Origin: Bacillus sp. FJAT-27445
GTDB taxonomy: Bacteria > Bacillota > Bacilli > Bacillales > Cytobacillaceae
Length of the DNA stretch: 64,000 nt
NCBI RefSeq assembly: GCF_001510665.1
Contig: NZ_LMTI01000004.1
Coordinates: 434,001-498,000, forward strand
Reading direction: 5' to 3'
How positions within the stretch are numbered: the stretch's first letter is position 1; the number at the start of each line of letters is the position of its first letter. Of this stretch, positions 28,382-36,980 are shown piece after piece. A program made the translations under genes and the position numbers. Under the pieces are notes generated by a model. The model ran no database searches, was not told the origin of the DNA, and saw only the letters and a program-made list of their open reading frames with translations.

Positions 28382-29479
28382 TCAGCACTGAGCACGATTC
28401 TTCCGTTTTTTTCTTAGAAGGCTTACTAGAAAAAGAAGTGGAATGTAGGCATAGAAAAAGATTAGGGTAAAATAAGTGCCGGCGCGATTTATCTTCTGCC
28501 CGAAAGAAATATCTTCAAGGCCAATGTTCAAAAGGAAATATGCGGCTAGAATGCCCAGGAGGGCCCTCGACGGTTTAAAGTTAAACGTAACTTTTAACGC
28601 CCTCGTACATGACCAGAGGAAGATGCAGACCGCTGAGACAATGACTATAAAAAATACAAAAATGAAGATAAACTCAAAGCTTTCGACAACCGTAAAAGAA
28701 ATAATCTTTATCATTGTAAGTGTAGGCCATTTTGTGCTAAGGAGCTTTCCCTGCGAGTAGTATAGAAATGTAATGACAGTCAAGGCAAAATAAAACAACG
28801 TTGTCGCCAGAAGGCCTAAATGAGCCCATTTGATTGACTTGTTACTGTTTTTTATAAAAGGAAGATAGATAAGCACGCATTCAAACCCCCTAAACAAATA
28901 GACGGATTCCTTGGCGGATTTTACATAATCGGAAAAGCCATGATTAAAGATTGGCATAATATTTCTGAGCTGAAGATATTGAATCAAAACTAAGAAAGGG
29001 AGGGCAAAGATAAGGGGAATGATTACCCCCCAAAAAACCACTCCAGTTACAACCCTGAAACCGCCTGAGACTATATAATAGAGCACCAGGCACATAGCAA
29101 AAGTTAATTCCCAAATAGGAATCCTGTCAAATGCAAAGGTTTGCAACAGGTCAATGTAATTATAGACCTGCAAAAAACCGCCTAACAATAAATATAAGAC
29201 AAGCAGAACATTAAGGAAGCTGCCGATATACTTTCCAAACGCCTCCATATGAAAAGAGATTAAATCTCCCCCTGAACTATTTTTTATAACATAATAACCA
29301 AGGATTAACAGGACATTCATACTTAAACCAACCAAAAGGACGGACAGCCATGAATCCTGGCCAGACCCACTGGCAATTTTAGCTTGATAATTCAACACTC
29401 CTTCCCCAATTTGCGAGGAAATCAGAAGGAAAAATAGAAAAAATGGAGAAACTTTATATTTTTCCTGAATTTCAATCAT
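28382..29479 (-). CDS. GerAB-type spore germination permease
   Basis: A 365-residue membrane protein with about ten hydrophobic segments, of the GerAB/amino-acid-permease family (SPFFLFFLLISSQIGEGVLNY opening region). In germinant receptors the B subunit in the spore inner membrane forms the ligand-binding and pore component. It is the last gene of a leftward A-C-B operon, with the A and C subunits immediately upstream. The ligand cannot be told from sequence. Confidence 0.88.
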   Translation of the reverse strand: MIEIQEKYKVSPFFLFFLLISSQIGEGVLNYQAKIASGSGQDSWLSVLLVGLSMNVLLILGYYVIKNSSGGDLISFHMEAFGKYIGSFLNVLLVLYLLLGGFLQVYNYIDLLQTFAFDRIPIWELTFAMCLVLYYIVSGGFRVVTGVVFWGVIIPLIFALPFLVLIQYLQLRNIMPIFNHGFSDYVKSAKESVYLFRGFECVLIYLPFIKNSNKSIKWAHLGLLATTLFYFALTVITFLYYSQGKLLSTKWPTLTMIKIISFTVVESFEFIFIFVFFIVIVSAVCIFLWSCTRALKVTFNFKPSRALLGILAAYFLLNIGLEDISFGQKINRAGTYFTLIFFYAYIPLLFLVSLLRKKRKNRAQC

Positions 29480-29498
29480 TGGGCCACTCCCGTTTCCA

Positions 29499-30590
29499 TT
29501 AACTCATAATACCAGCTTGGATAATCGTTAAGTTAATATCGATGTTTACTTTAAGCTTGCTGTATTGTTCCTTATAGAACTTCTTTTCCTCCCAGGTTCT
29601 GTCAGAGGCTCTGGTCCTGTCGCCAAAACCTAAAGGATCCACTCCTTTTTCCTTAAAGGATGCAACCAACCGGGAAATCTCGCCCTTAAAATTCCTTTTA
29701 ATTGTTTTCTCAAGTAACTGAATATCCCCTTCTTTATGCAAATCGATCCAATTTGGATATTCCCTGATAATGACAAATACATTGAGGAATAAATCGATTT
29801 CTGGATTTGGCCCTGACTTTCTCACTTTCCATTCCGATTTGTTGTCCATAATTCGTACTACTAAGGTGCCTGTTTTTGAATCCTTTGTAAATGGGATCTC
29901 ATGTTGGCCCATATGTTTATATTCATCCAGTAGGCCGAGGAAAAAAGTCTGCTTGTTGTTCAGGGTAAGTTTAAGCTGATCATCCTTAAATAGCGCTATC
30001 CCTCCAACAGAGACATTTTTATCTCCCCCTCCAAGCATCAAAATTGGCATGTAGGGATCTCTGCCTTCTCCATAATAATTATTTAAAAAAATATGAAGAT
30101 TGGTTCGCGGCAGCAGAGAAGTTGTATAATTTTGAACGATTGTATCGGCAATCCCAAGGGTGCCATTTTCTTTGACCCCCTCAAGATACTTTCTCGCAGT
30201 AGGTGTGACAACCGCTGTTTGGATATCGGTGGCGATCATAGGGTTATTAAATACTGTATCAATAATATGGCCAATGCCTTTTTTCGCGAATTCTTCCCCA
30301 AAAACAATTTCTTGCACCTTGGACAGCTCAATCGAATTTTTTGTCTGCTCGTTTGCCTTGGAAAAAAGTATGCTTGAAGTGCTGCCTCTTGCTTTTCTTA
30401 TTTGGATATTTTCCTGGCTTTTGCTTTTCGTATAATCAGGATATAGAATAGTTCCCCTATATTGGCCATCTTCCTGGATATCGTAGCCGACGGTGTGGAT
30501 GATGCTTATTTGGTCAATTATTTTTGTCCTCTCGCATCCAGGAATGGCCAATGTGAGGAGAAGTAAAGCGAATGGCAATGCGCGGGCCAT
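29499..30590 (-). CDS. Ger(x)C-family germination lipoprotein
   Basis: A 363-residue spore germination lipoprotein. A short signal peptide ends in the lipobox LAIPGC, giving a lipid-modified cysteine, followed by the Ger(x)C N-terminal domain (IIHTVGYDIQEDGQYRGTILY) and a C-terminal domain ending in LKVNIDINLTIIQAG. The start was moved to ATG 30590, eight bases after GGAGG; the in-frame ATG at 30605 overlaps that ribosome site. It is the C subunit between A and B genes. Confidence 0.88.
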   Translation of the reverse strand: MARALPFALLLLTLAIPGCERTKIIDQISIIHTVGYDIQEDGQYRGTILYPDYTKSKSQENIQIRKARGSTSSILFSKANEQTKNSIELSKVQEIVFGEEFAKKGIGHIIDTVFNNPMIATDIQTAVVTPTARKYLEGVKENGTLGIADTIVQNYTTSLLPRTNLHIFLNNYYGEGRDPYMPILMLGGGDKNVSVGGIALFKDDQLKLTLNNKQTFFLGLLDEYKHMGQHEIPFTKDSKTGTLVVRIMDNKSEWKVRKSGPNPEIDLFLNVFVIIREYPNWIDLHKEGDIQLLEKTIKRNFKGEISRLVASFKEKGVDPLGFGDRTRASDRTWEEKKFYKEQYSKLKVNIDINLTIIQAGIMS

Positions 30591-30610
30591 GGGAGCAGCC
30601 TCCATTTCCT

Positions 30611-32122
30611 TTATTCCGTGTTTAAGTCTTTTTTGGCATCGTTATTCTCTGAAGGTGAGTACCTTTTCCTAGTCAAAGTTCTTAAATAACCGGGACGCTT
30701 ATTCATTTTCGAATAAGGATACCTTATGTACGAATCGCCTATCCCTTTAGTCCTAAAAGGAAAGAGAGGGACCATATATGGGCTTCCAAGGGACTTAAGC
30801 CGGAAAAGATGGCCAAAAAGTAAAACAATGCCGATCACTAGCCCGTATCCGCCCCATATTGCGGCAAGGAGAATAAAAGGGAATCTTAGAATCCGAACAG
30901 TATTGGACATTTTGTAAATAGGGGTCGTAAAAGACGAAAGGGCTGAAAGTGCAACGATAATTAAAAGGATATTACTCGTCAAAGCGGCCTCTACAGTCGC
31001 CTGCCCAATAACAATGCCTCCGACAATTCCAAGTGTCTGGCCGATTTTGCTTGGCAGACGTGCCCCTGCTTCACGGAGTAGTTCTATTGTGATTTCTAGA
31101 AAAAGTACCTCAAGGAATGGCGGAAAAGGTACATTCGCCCTTGAAAAAATGATTGGGCCAATCAAATCGTCTGGAATGATTTCGTAATGGTATGTTAAAA
31201 CCGCTACGTATAATGGAGTGGCAAAGATGGAAAAGGAAACTCCAAAAAAGCGGATTAGCCTGAAAAAAGACCCTTGTATCCAGGATGCGTAATAATCTTC
31301 TGGTGAATTGAAAAAATCCAGGATTGAAACAGGGCCAGTGAGCGCGTAACAGGATCCATCAGACAATATGGCAATCTGGCCGAGCAATAAAGAATGTGCC
31401 GCCTTGTCCAGTCTTTCTGTCGAAAGGAAGAGAGGGAACGGCGTTGAGGAGTGGTCGGCAATCAATTGCTCGACAATGGTATTATCATGTATAACTTCAA
31501 AATCCACATTTTTTATTCTCTGCCTGGCTGTCTGGACAAACTCGGGATTGGTTACTCCTTTTAAATAAGCTATTACCACCCGTGTCTTTGAAACGCTCCC
31601 CACCTCGAATTCTTCAAATATGAGGTCGGATGTAACCAATTGTTTCCTCAAAAGGTGTAAATTTGTATCAATATTTTCAATAAAGCCTATTTTGGGACCG
31701 ATGACGCTAAATTCGTTATCGGTTTTGTTGTTCTGCCGGATTCCTTTCAATGGCCCGGCAATATTGACGAGTGCACATTTGTTCCCTTTGCCCAGCTGGA
31801 CGATGGCATGGCCGGCATTAAGTTTTTTTTCAGCCTCCATCGCGTCATCCGTAATTTTTATGCCTTCCACCGGAACAATATTTTTCAGCTCGGAAATGTC
31901 AGACAATTCCGCGGAACCTTCCTGGATGGACTTAAGGACCAAACGGCGCAGCAGCTTTTCATCAATCAGAGTCATATAACAGCTAACTGTAACCTGGCCC
32001 TTTTCCAAAAGGGAAAACGATTGGAAGTCGGCTGAAGCTTTAGCCTCTTCCAATATATCTTTAATCCTCTTTTCGGGTTTCTCCTGTTTTTTTGAAGAAT
32101 TTTTCCGTTTCCATTTGAACAT
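30611..32122 (-). CDS. GerA-type spore germination receptor, A subunit
   Basis: A 503-residue protein. The N-terminal half is hydrophilic (about residues 1-245) and the C-terminal half has about five membrane segments, with the family signature ARLPSKIGQTLGIVGGIVIGQATVEA and the block PFPPFLEVLFLEITIELLREA. ATG 32122 was chosen because GGTGGGG lies six bases upstream; ATG 32137 also exists in frame. It begins the operon. In the spore inner membrane the A subunit forms the oligomeric receptor scaffold. Confidence 0.92.
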   Translation of the reverse strand: MFKWKRKNSSKKQEKPEKRIKDILEEAKASADFQSFSLLEKGQVTVSCYMTLIDEKLLRRLVLKSIQEGSAELSDISELKNIVPVEGIKITDDAMEAEKKLNAGHAIVQLGKGNKCALVNIAGPLKGIRQNNKTDNEFSVIGPKIGFIENIDTNLHLLRKQLVTSDLIFEEFEVGSVSKTRVVIAYLKGVTNPEFVQTARQRIKNVDFEVIHDNTIVEQLIADHSSTPFPLFLSTERLDKAAHSLLLGQIAILSDGSCYALTGPVSILDFFNSPEDYYASWIQGSFFRLIRFFGVSFSIFATPLYVAVLTYHYEIIPDDLIGPIIFSRANVPFPPFLEVLFLEITIELLREAGARLPSKIGQTLGIVGGIVIGQATVEAALTSNILLIIVALSALSSFTTPIYKMSNTVRILRFPFILLAAIWGGYGLVIGIVLLFGHLFRLKSLGSPYMVPLFPFRTKGIGDSYIRYPYSKMNKRPGYLRTLTRKRYSPSENNDAKKDLNTE

Positions 32123-32191
32123 TTCGGGCCCCACCATATTCCAACATATTTAACTATCTGGTTATTTCTGTATTATGTGTTTTTACCTGAT

Positions 32192-32198
32192 TAGTATG
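32192..32198 (-). promoter_or_regulatory. Possible SigG -10 element of the ger operon
   Basis: The complement reads CATACTA, the usual -10 of SigG/SigF promoters, about 70 bases before the operon start. The -35 region is not convincing. SigG control is expected for ger operons. Confidence 0.35.
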
Positions 32199-32247
32199 CA
32201 TGTTTGCCAATAGAGGAGGATTGAATTTATCCGATTGATGTTTACAA

Positions 32248-32281
32248 AGAAAAAAGCTTCCGGATATTGCCCGGAAGCTAA
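32248..32281 (-). terminator. Terminator of the TetR gene
   Basis: Stem AGCTTCCGG / CCGGAAGCT; on the minus strand it is followed by TTTTTTC, so it serves the leftward TetR-type gene. Confidence 0.8.
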
Positions 32282-32299
32282 AAGGTTTTAGTGTATAGT

Positions 32300-33205
32300 T
32301 TATTCCTCGCGATCGGAGGGATTTGAAAGGATATCCGCAGCTAGTTGTTCTATTGCCTTTAAGATTTCAAAGTCCCGTATTTCCGTCAATCCGCCTTTCA
32401 GAGAGTTAAGTGCACTTTCAATAAGGAAACCTCTTGGCGACTTTGACTGGAGAAGTTCTTCTTCAATAAAATCAAGGAGTCCAAAGTATTTCTCCTGCTC
32501 ATTGGAATGATGGAGAATTTTCTTTAATTCAATAACAGAACTGTGGAGGTTTTCCCGAAATGCTGTGCTCCTTTTCATCCTTTTTGGGAGCCAATGTGTT
32601 AGAAGGGTTGGGTCAAGCAGTTTATCATTAGCAATCGAAACTTCCTCCACAATGTTGACAATCCGTGCTACACAGTAGCGGACAATTTCATGGTTACTCA
32701 GCAGCGAACCGTTTACCATGGCGTTAAACTTCAGGTGCTGCTGCAGCATTCCAATGAACATAATAGAGCAATCAAGTAGGTAAGGCTTCTTTTCTTCGCC
32801 AAAAATGTCAACAAAACGGCTATAGATCCAACTTACATTACGTAAATGATTTTGTTTCAGGTATTCTTTTAAATCGGGATCATTTGAAACCATGACCTCT
32901 TCGAAAAGGAAGAGGAGTTTATTGGCACGGCTTGTTTTAAGGTGCAATTCAATCTGTTTGATTAAGATGCCAATATCAGATGCGTCCTGCCCGATTAACA
33001 TCTCATTTGTATCCTTGTCGAGCTGCTTGTAAATTGATTTAAATAAAGCGATTAATAGTTCGCTTTTTGAGGAAAAGTAGTTGTAAAATGTTCCTTTTGA
33101 TATTCCGCTGTAATCAAGGATATCCTGGATCGATGTGGCCTGGAATCCTTTTTCTATAAAGAGTTGATGGGCTATCTTGATTACACGCTGTTTTCGGTTG
33201 TTCAA
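32300..33205 (-). CDS. TetR/AcrR-family transcriptional repressor
   Basis: A 301-residue regulator, longer than typical TetR proteins (about 200). The N-terminal helix-turn-helix is clear: IAHQLFIEKGFQATSIQDIL followed by YSGISKGTFYNYFSSKSEL. The long C-terminal half should bind the inducer. It is divergent from an MFS efflux gene with a palindrome between them, so it probably represses both. The start is TTG 33205 with AAGGTG six bases upstream; GTG 33214 lies inside that ribosome site. Confidence 0.88.
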   Translation of the reverse strand: MNNRKQRVIKIAHQLFIEKGFQATSIQDILDYSGISKGTFYNYFSSKSELLIALFKSIYKQLDKDTNEMLIGQDASDIGILIKQIELHLKTSRANKLLFLFEEVMVSNDPDLKEYLKQNHLRNVSWIYSRFVDIFGEEKKPYLLDCSIMFIGMLQQHLKFNAMVNGSLLSNHEIVRYCVARIVNIVEEVSIANDKLLDPTLLTHWLPKRMKRSTAFRENLHSSVIELKKILHHSNEQEKYFGLLDFIEEELLQSKSPRGFLIESALNSLKGGLTEIRDFEILKAIEQLAADILSNPSDREE

Positions 33206-33249
33206 TAGTATCACCTTGCCTTATTGTACTGCCGGTATAAAAAGTATAC

Positions 33250-33271
33250 TACACTATTGTTAAATAGTGTA
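33250..33271. promoter_or_regulatory. Palindromic operator between tetR and the MFS gene
   Basis: TACACTATT-GTTA-AATAGTGTA: perfect nine-base arms around a four-base centre, midway between the divergent genes and next to likely promoter sequence. It has the size of a TetR-family operator. Confidence 0.7.
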
Positions 33272-33389
33272 CAAACTCAATGGGAATACGAATTTATTGA
33301 TTGAAATTATTGGACTGATGGTATATGATAAAGTGCATGTGTAACGGCAGTCTATAATTTTGAACCGGAAGTATACAGGAGGAACAACA

Positions 33390-34910
33390 ATGGATCAAAC
33401 AATAAATAAACACGGCCGGCCCCCTTATGGGATAATCGCCGTTTTAATGATTGGCGCTTTTATAGCATTCTTGAATAATACATTACTGAATATCGCTCTT
33501 CCTTCCATTATGAAGGATTTAAAGATCGAGCCGCCAACAGTCCAGTGGCTCACAACAGGATTTATGCTTGTTAACGGAATATTAATTCCTGCTACAGCCT
33601 TCCTGATTCAAAAGTATAGTGTTAGAAGGCTTTTCCTAGCGGCGATGGGCCTGTTTACAATAGGAACAATAATCGCGGGAACTGCACATATTTTCCCTAT
33701 TTTGCTCACTGGCAGGATGTTGCAGGCCTCGGGTTCAGCCATTCTGATGCCGTTGTTGATGAACGTTATGCTTATCAGCTTCCCCATAGAAAAGCGGGGG
33801 ACAGCGATGGGCATTTTTGGTTTAATATTAATGTTTGCACCGGCAATCGGGCCTACTCTTTCAGGCTGGATCATTGAACACTATGACTGGCGAATGCTGT
33901 TCCATTTTGTAACGCCAATTGCAATTGTTGTGCTTTTAATCGGATTCTTTCTTCTTAAGGATAAAAAAGAAAAAGTAGATATCCGGCTTGATTTCGTTTC
34001 ACTCGTATTATCAAGTGTGGGTTTTGGGGGTATACTCTATGGCTTCAGCTCGGCGGGAAGCAAAGGCTGGGATAGCCCCTATGTATACGGCACGATTGCT
34101 ATAGGGGCCGTTTCCCTTATTGTGTTCATTTTGCGCCAAATAAAGCTTGAAAAACCTTTCTTGAATTTCCGGGTTTATCGCTATCCGGCATTTGCGCTCG
34201 CCTCCGCTATTTCAATGGTCGTAAATATGGCTCTTTTCTCCGGTATGGTTTTATTGCCTATTTATGTACAGAATCTGAGGGGAATATCTCCAATGGATGC
34301 AGGGCTTTTATTAATGCCTGGCGCAATTCTGATGGCAGTGATGTCGCCAATTACAGGCCGGATTTTTGATAAAGTTGGCGGAAGGGTCCTGGCGATTATC
34401 GGGCTGGCCATTATTGTCATTACAACATATGACTTAAGCAGGCTTACCTTTGAAACATCTTATACACACCTGCTCATTTTGTATTCAGTCCGGAGTTTAG
34501 GAATGTCGATGGTAATGATGCCGGTTTCCACTAACGGCTTGAACCAGCTGCCAACCCGTTTTTACCCGCATGGAACCGCGATGAACAATACATTGAACCA
34601 GGTAGCTGGGGCGATTGGAACTGCGCTTCTTGTCACCATCATGACAAACAGGGCTGAATCGCAGGCAAAAGAGCTTGGCAAGGAAGCGATGAAAAATCTT
34701 ACCGAGCAACCGACTCCGGAGGTCCTGGCCCAAATGAAGCAGCATATTTTGGCACAGGCCATGCTAAATGGGATAAACTTCTCTTTCCTAATTGCAACAT
34801 TTATTGCCGTTGTCGCACTGGTCCTCGCATTTTTCATTAAGCGCGCCAAGCAGGCGGAGGATCCAATCCTGGAAAAATCGGATGGCAGGCAGCTTGCACA
34901 AAATTCATAA
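33390..34910 (+). CDS. MFS drug-efflux transporter (DHA2, EmrB/QacA type)
   Basis: A 506-residue transporter with about 14 membrane segments. It has the DHA2 motifs LNNTLLNIALPSIMKDL in segment 1, QWLTTGFMLVNGILIPATAFL, and GRMLQASGSAILMPLLM, with motif C-like GPTLSGWIIEHYDWRMLF. It should export a drug or metabolite by proton antiport. The ATG at 33390 follows AGGAGGAA; a TTG at 33360 is also in frame but has no ribosome site. Regulated by the divergent TetR protein. Confidence 0.9.
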   Translation: MDQTINKHGRPPYGIIAVLMIGAFIAFLNNTLLNIALPSIMKDLKIEPPTVQWLTTGFMLVNGILIPATAFLIQKYSVRRLFLAAMGLFTIGTIIAGTAHIFPILLTGRMLQASGSAILMPLLMNVMLISFPIEKRGTAMGIFGLILMFAPAIGPTLSGWIIEHYDWRMLFHFVTPIAIVVLLIGFFLLKDKKEKVDIRLDFVSLVLSSVGFGGILYGFSSAGSKGWDSPYVYGTIAIGAVSLIVFILRQIKLEKPFLNFRVYRYPAFALASAISMVVNMALFSGMVLLPIYVQNLRGISPMDAGLLLMPGAILMAVMSPITGRIFDKVGGRVLAIIGLAIIVITTYDLSRLTFETSYTHLLILYSVRSLGMSMVMMPVSTNGLNQLPTRFYPHGTAMNNTLNQVAGAIGTALLVTIMTNRAESQAKELGKEAMKNLTEQPTPEVLAQMKQHILAQAMLNGINFSFLIATFIAVVALVLAFFIKRAKQAEDPILEKSDGRQLAQNS

Positions 34911-34916
34911 TTCTTT

Positions 34917-34948
34917 TAAAGGCAACCCTCATTTGAAGGTTGCCTTTC
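34917..34948 (+). terminator. Terminator after the MFS gene
   Basis: Stem AAAGGCAACC / GGTTGCCTTT with a ten-base loop followed by CTC. Confidence 0.75.
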
Positions 34949-34975
34949 TCTATTCGGATTATGTGTTTAAAAAGG

Positions 34976-35004
34976 TTGACAATATACCTATAGGGGTATA
35001 TCAT
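34976..35004 (+). promoter_or_regulatory. Promoter with CstR/CsoR-like operator in the spacer
   Basis: TTGACA (34976-34981), 17 bases, TATCAT (34999-35004). The spacer holds ATACCTATAGGGGTAT at 34984-34999, a CsoR/CstR-type pseudopalindrome with a G run. A repressor bound there would block polymerase; the repressor gene is the second gene of this unit, so autoregulation is likely. Confidence 0.78.
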
Positions 35005-35049
35005 GGAAATTGTCATCAGCATCGCATGCATAAAATAGGAGGGTCTTGG

Positions 35050-35397
35050 ATGTACATCGTTACCGGCTCAGCACTTGCTGGAATCCTTTTTTATTTGCTA
35101 TACAGAAGATATGTCCCGGTTTACGGGATACCCTGCAAAGAAGTAATTGAGGTAGAAACAGTTGGGAATGATATACTATTGGATATCCGTGATTATGCCA
35201 CGTCCTCAAAAAATCCGGTTAAAGGTTCTTTGCCTATCCCAGCGGCATATTTAAAAAGGTACATGGAAGAAATTCCGGCTAGCCAGGTGTATATCATCGC
35301 CTCCGACCGCCTTGAGAAAAACTGGGGAATCAGGCTATTAAGGAAAAAGGGCTTCAAAGTAATCGCTTATACTCTGGCAGGCTGCGGCTGTCGGTAA
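35050..35397 (+). CDS. Membrane-anchored rhodanese-like protein without catalytic cysteine
   Basis: A 115-residue protein with one N-terminal membrane helix (YIVTGSALAGILFYLLYRR) and a rhodanese-like fold (ILLDIRDYATSSKNPVKGSLPIP... VYIIASDRLEKNWGIRLLRKKGF). The loop where rhodaneses carry Cys reads ASDRLEKNW, so the usual persulfide cysteine is missing. The chain ends in GCGCR, a C-terminal Cys pair. ATG 35050 follows AGGAGGG. First gene of a CstR-controlled unit; it may bind or relay sulfur through the tail, which is inference. Confidence 0.72.
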   Translation: MYIVTGSALAGILFYLLYRRYVPVYGIPCKEVIEVETVGNDILLDIRDYATSSKNPVKGSLPIPAAYLKRYMEEIPASQVYIIASDRLEKNWGIRLLRKKGFKVIAYTLAGCGCR

Positions 35398-35414
35398 AAA
35401 GGGAGGGAATCGAG

Positions 35415-35675
35415 ATGAAATACGATGATCAAATGAAACATCGTGTAAAACGGATTGAAGGCCAGATTCGAGGCATCCTTAAAATGATGGAAGAGGATAA
35501 GGACTGCAAAGATGTCATTACCCAGATGTCCGCGGTCCGTTCAGCCGTTGACCGTACAATTGGGGTTGTTGTAAGCTCGAACCTTGTTGAGTGTGTCCTT
35601 GATGCGGAGAAAAACGGCGAAAAGACAGATGAATTGATTAAGGAAGCGGTAAACCTACTTGTTAAAAGCCGTTAA
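35415..35675 (+). CDS. cstR: CstR-type persulfide-sensing repressor (CsoR family)
   Basis: An 86-residue all-helical repressor of the CsoR/RcnR/CstR family (MKHRVKRIEGQIRGILKMMEE). The sensing residues are C31 and C60, the same numbers as in S. aureus CstR. The position that holds the copper-ligand histidine in CsoR is asparagine here (N56 in SSNLVEC), so copper sensing is unlikely and persulfide sensing is expected. It should repress the surrounding sulfur genes through the ATACC..GGTAT operators. GGGAGGGAATCGAG precedes ATG 35415. Confidence 0.88.
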   Translation: MKYDDQMKHRVKRIEGQIRGILKMMEEDKDCKDVITQMSAVRSAVDRTIGVVVSSNLVECVLDAEKNGEKTDELIKEAVNLLVKSR

Positions 35676-35706
35676 TCCGCTCTTTCAATATCATATATTA
35701 AAAAGT

Positions 35707-35761
35707 GAAGCAAGAGGTACGTCCCTTGCTTCATGAATAAAAGGGTGGCAACCCTTTTTTA
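35707..35761 (+). terminator. Double hairpin with terminator
   Basis: A first hairpin GAAGCAAG / CTTGCTTC (35707-35732) is followed by AAAAGGGT / ACCCTTTT (35739-35758) and a T run. It ends the short cstR unit. Confidence 0.75.
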
Positions 35762-35774
35762 TTTTCACGATTAT

Positions 35775-35790
35775 ATACCCATACCCGTAT
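35775..35790 (+). promoter_or_regulatory. CstR-like operator upstream of tusA
   Basis: ATACCC-ATACCC-GTAT between the cstR terminator and the TusA gene. TTATAT (35771-35776) and TAAAAT (35794-35799) with a 17-base spacer flank it as a weak promoter. Confidence 0.5.
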
Positions 35791-35818
35791 TAGTAAAATT
35801 AATTAAGGAGAATTTTAT

Positions 35819-36046
35819 ATGGAATCAACAAAAGTATTGGATGCAAAAGGGCTGGCATGCCCAATGCCGATTGTGAAAACGAGGAAGGAAATGAAGGGAA
35901 TGGAGTCCGGCCAGGTACTTGAAGTACATGCAACCGATAAAGGCTCAAAAGCGGACATCGCCGCATGGGCTAATTCCACAGGGAACGAGTTATTAAAACA
36001 GGAGGAAGAAAACGGAACCTTTAAATTCTGGATTAAAAAGGCATAA
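35819..36046 (+). CDS. TusA-family sulfur carrier protein
   Basis: A 75-residue protein of the TusA/SirA family. The persulfide-carrying cysteine is C14 in LDAKGLACPMPIVKT, the CPxP motif. It accepts sulfane sulfur from rhodaneses and passes it on in the cytoplasm. It resembles B. subtilis YrkI. AAGGAGAATTTTAT precedes ATG 35819. First gene of the second unit of the sulfur cluster. Confidence 0.9.
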   Translation: MESTKVLDAKGLACPMPIVKTRKEMKGMESGQVLEVHATDKGSKADIAAWANSTGNELLKQEEENGTFKFWIKKA

Positions 36047-36063
36047 TTTTTTTACCGAAAACT

Positions 36064-36078
36064 ATACCCCGCGGGGTA
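36064..36078 (+). promoter_or_regulatory. CstR-like operator before the DsrE gene
   Basis: TACCCCGCGGGGTA (36065-36078) is a perfect 14-base palindrome within ATACCCCGCGGGGTA, only 17 bases before the DsrE start codon. Confidence 0.6.
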
Positions 36079-36095
36079 AATGAGGAGGCGTAAAT

Positions 36096-36572
36096 ATGGA
36101 AAAGAAGAAAACGACAATTATCCTCTTTAGCGGAGATTATGATAAAGCGATGGCAGCCTACATTATTGCCAATGGCGCCGCGGCTTATGACCATGAGGTG
36201 ACGATCTTTCACACCTTCTGGGGATTGAATGCCCTCCGCAAGGATGAACCGATTCACACAAAAAAGAGTTTCATGGAAAAGATGTTTGGCTGGATGATGC
36301 CGAGGGGCGCTGATAAGCTGGGGCTATCCAAGATGAACTTTGCCGGGATGGGACCAAAAATGATTAAGGAAGTAATTAAGAAGCATAACGCCATGACGCT
36401 TCCACAGCTGATTGAGATGGCTCGTGAACAGGATATAAAACTGACCGCCTGCACGATGACTATGGATTTGCTTGGGCTTAAGGAAGAAGAGCTACTTGAT
36501 AATATTGAATACGCGGGGGTTGCAGCATACCTTGCCAATGCAGAGGATGGGAATGTCAACCTGTTCATTTAA
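36096..36572 (+). CDS. DsrE/DsrF-like family sulfur-transfer protein
   Basis: A 158-residue protein of the DsrE2 subgroup (YrkE-like). It opens KTTIILFSGDYDKAMAAYIIANGAAA and has the subgroup block MMPRGADKLGLSKMNFAGMGPKMI; a cysteine near residue 126 (KLTACTMTMDLLGL) is the conserved sulfur-binding residue. Family members shuttle sulfane sulfur between TusA and rhodanese. GAGGAGGCG precedes ATG 36096. Confidence 0.87.
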   Translation: MEKKKTTIILFSGDYDKAMAAYIIANGAAAYDHEVTIFHTFWGLNALRKDEPIHTKKSFMEKMFGWMMPRGADKLGLSKMNFAGMGPKMIKEVIKKHNAMTLPQLIEMAREQDIKLTACTMTMDLLGLKEEELLDNIEYAGVAAYLANAEDGNVNLFI

Positions 36573-36596
36573 CAAGTAAGTAGAGGAGGCAAGTCA

Positions 36597-36956
36597 ATGG
36601 AATATGCAAACTGGCTCTTAATCGGAATGGTAGGACTTTTTCTGTTAAAGCAGTTTCTCCCGGCAAAAGGGGTCCGCACGATCGGTACGGAAGAATTAAA
36701 ACCTTTGCTGAAGGATAAAAGCATTCAGTTTATCGATGTAAGAACGCCTGGGGAATTTGGTGCACGCCATATTCGGGAGTTCAAAAACATCCCTCTGAAC
36801 CAGATCGGACAAAAAGCGACGCATCTGGATATGGAGAAAGAAGTGGTTGTCATTTGCCAAAGCGGGATGAGAAGCAACAAAGCAGCAAAACAGCTAAAAA
36901 AGCTTGGTTTTAAAAAAGTCATCAATATTAAGGGGGGCATGAATACCTGGCCCTAA
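36597..36956 (+). CDS. Membrane-anchored rhodanese
   Basis: A 119-residue protein with an N-terminal membrane helix (ANWLLIGMVGLFLLKQFL) and one rhodanese domain. The active-site loop is C87-Q-S-G-M-R-S, with the CH2 end GGMNTWP. It should take sulfur from a persulfide donor and form a cysteine persulfide at the membrane. GAGGAGGCAAG precedes ATG 36597. Twenty-four bases each side to its neighbours, so same operon. Confidence 0.88.
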   Translation: MEYANWLLIGMVGLFLLKQFLPAKGVRTIGTEELKPLLKDKSIQFIDVRTPGEFGARHIREFKNIPLNQIGQKATHLDMEKEVVVICQSGMRSNKAAKQLKKLGFKKVINIKGGMNTWP

Positions 36957-36980
36957 TTCAAAACAAAGGAGTTAATCGAT

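Noticed and set aside
35415-35675. Copper-sensing CsoR
   Set aside because: The His ligand of CsoR is replaced by Asn (N56), no copper ATPase or chaperone is nearby, and C31/C60 agree with CstR.
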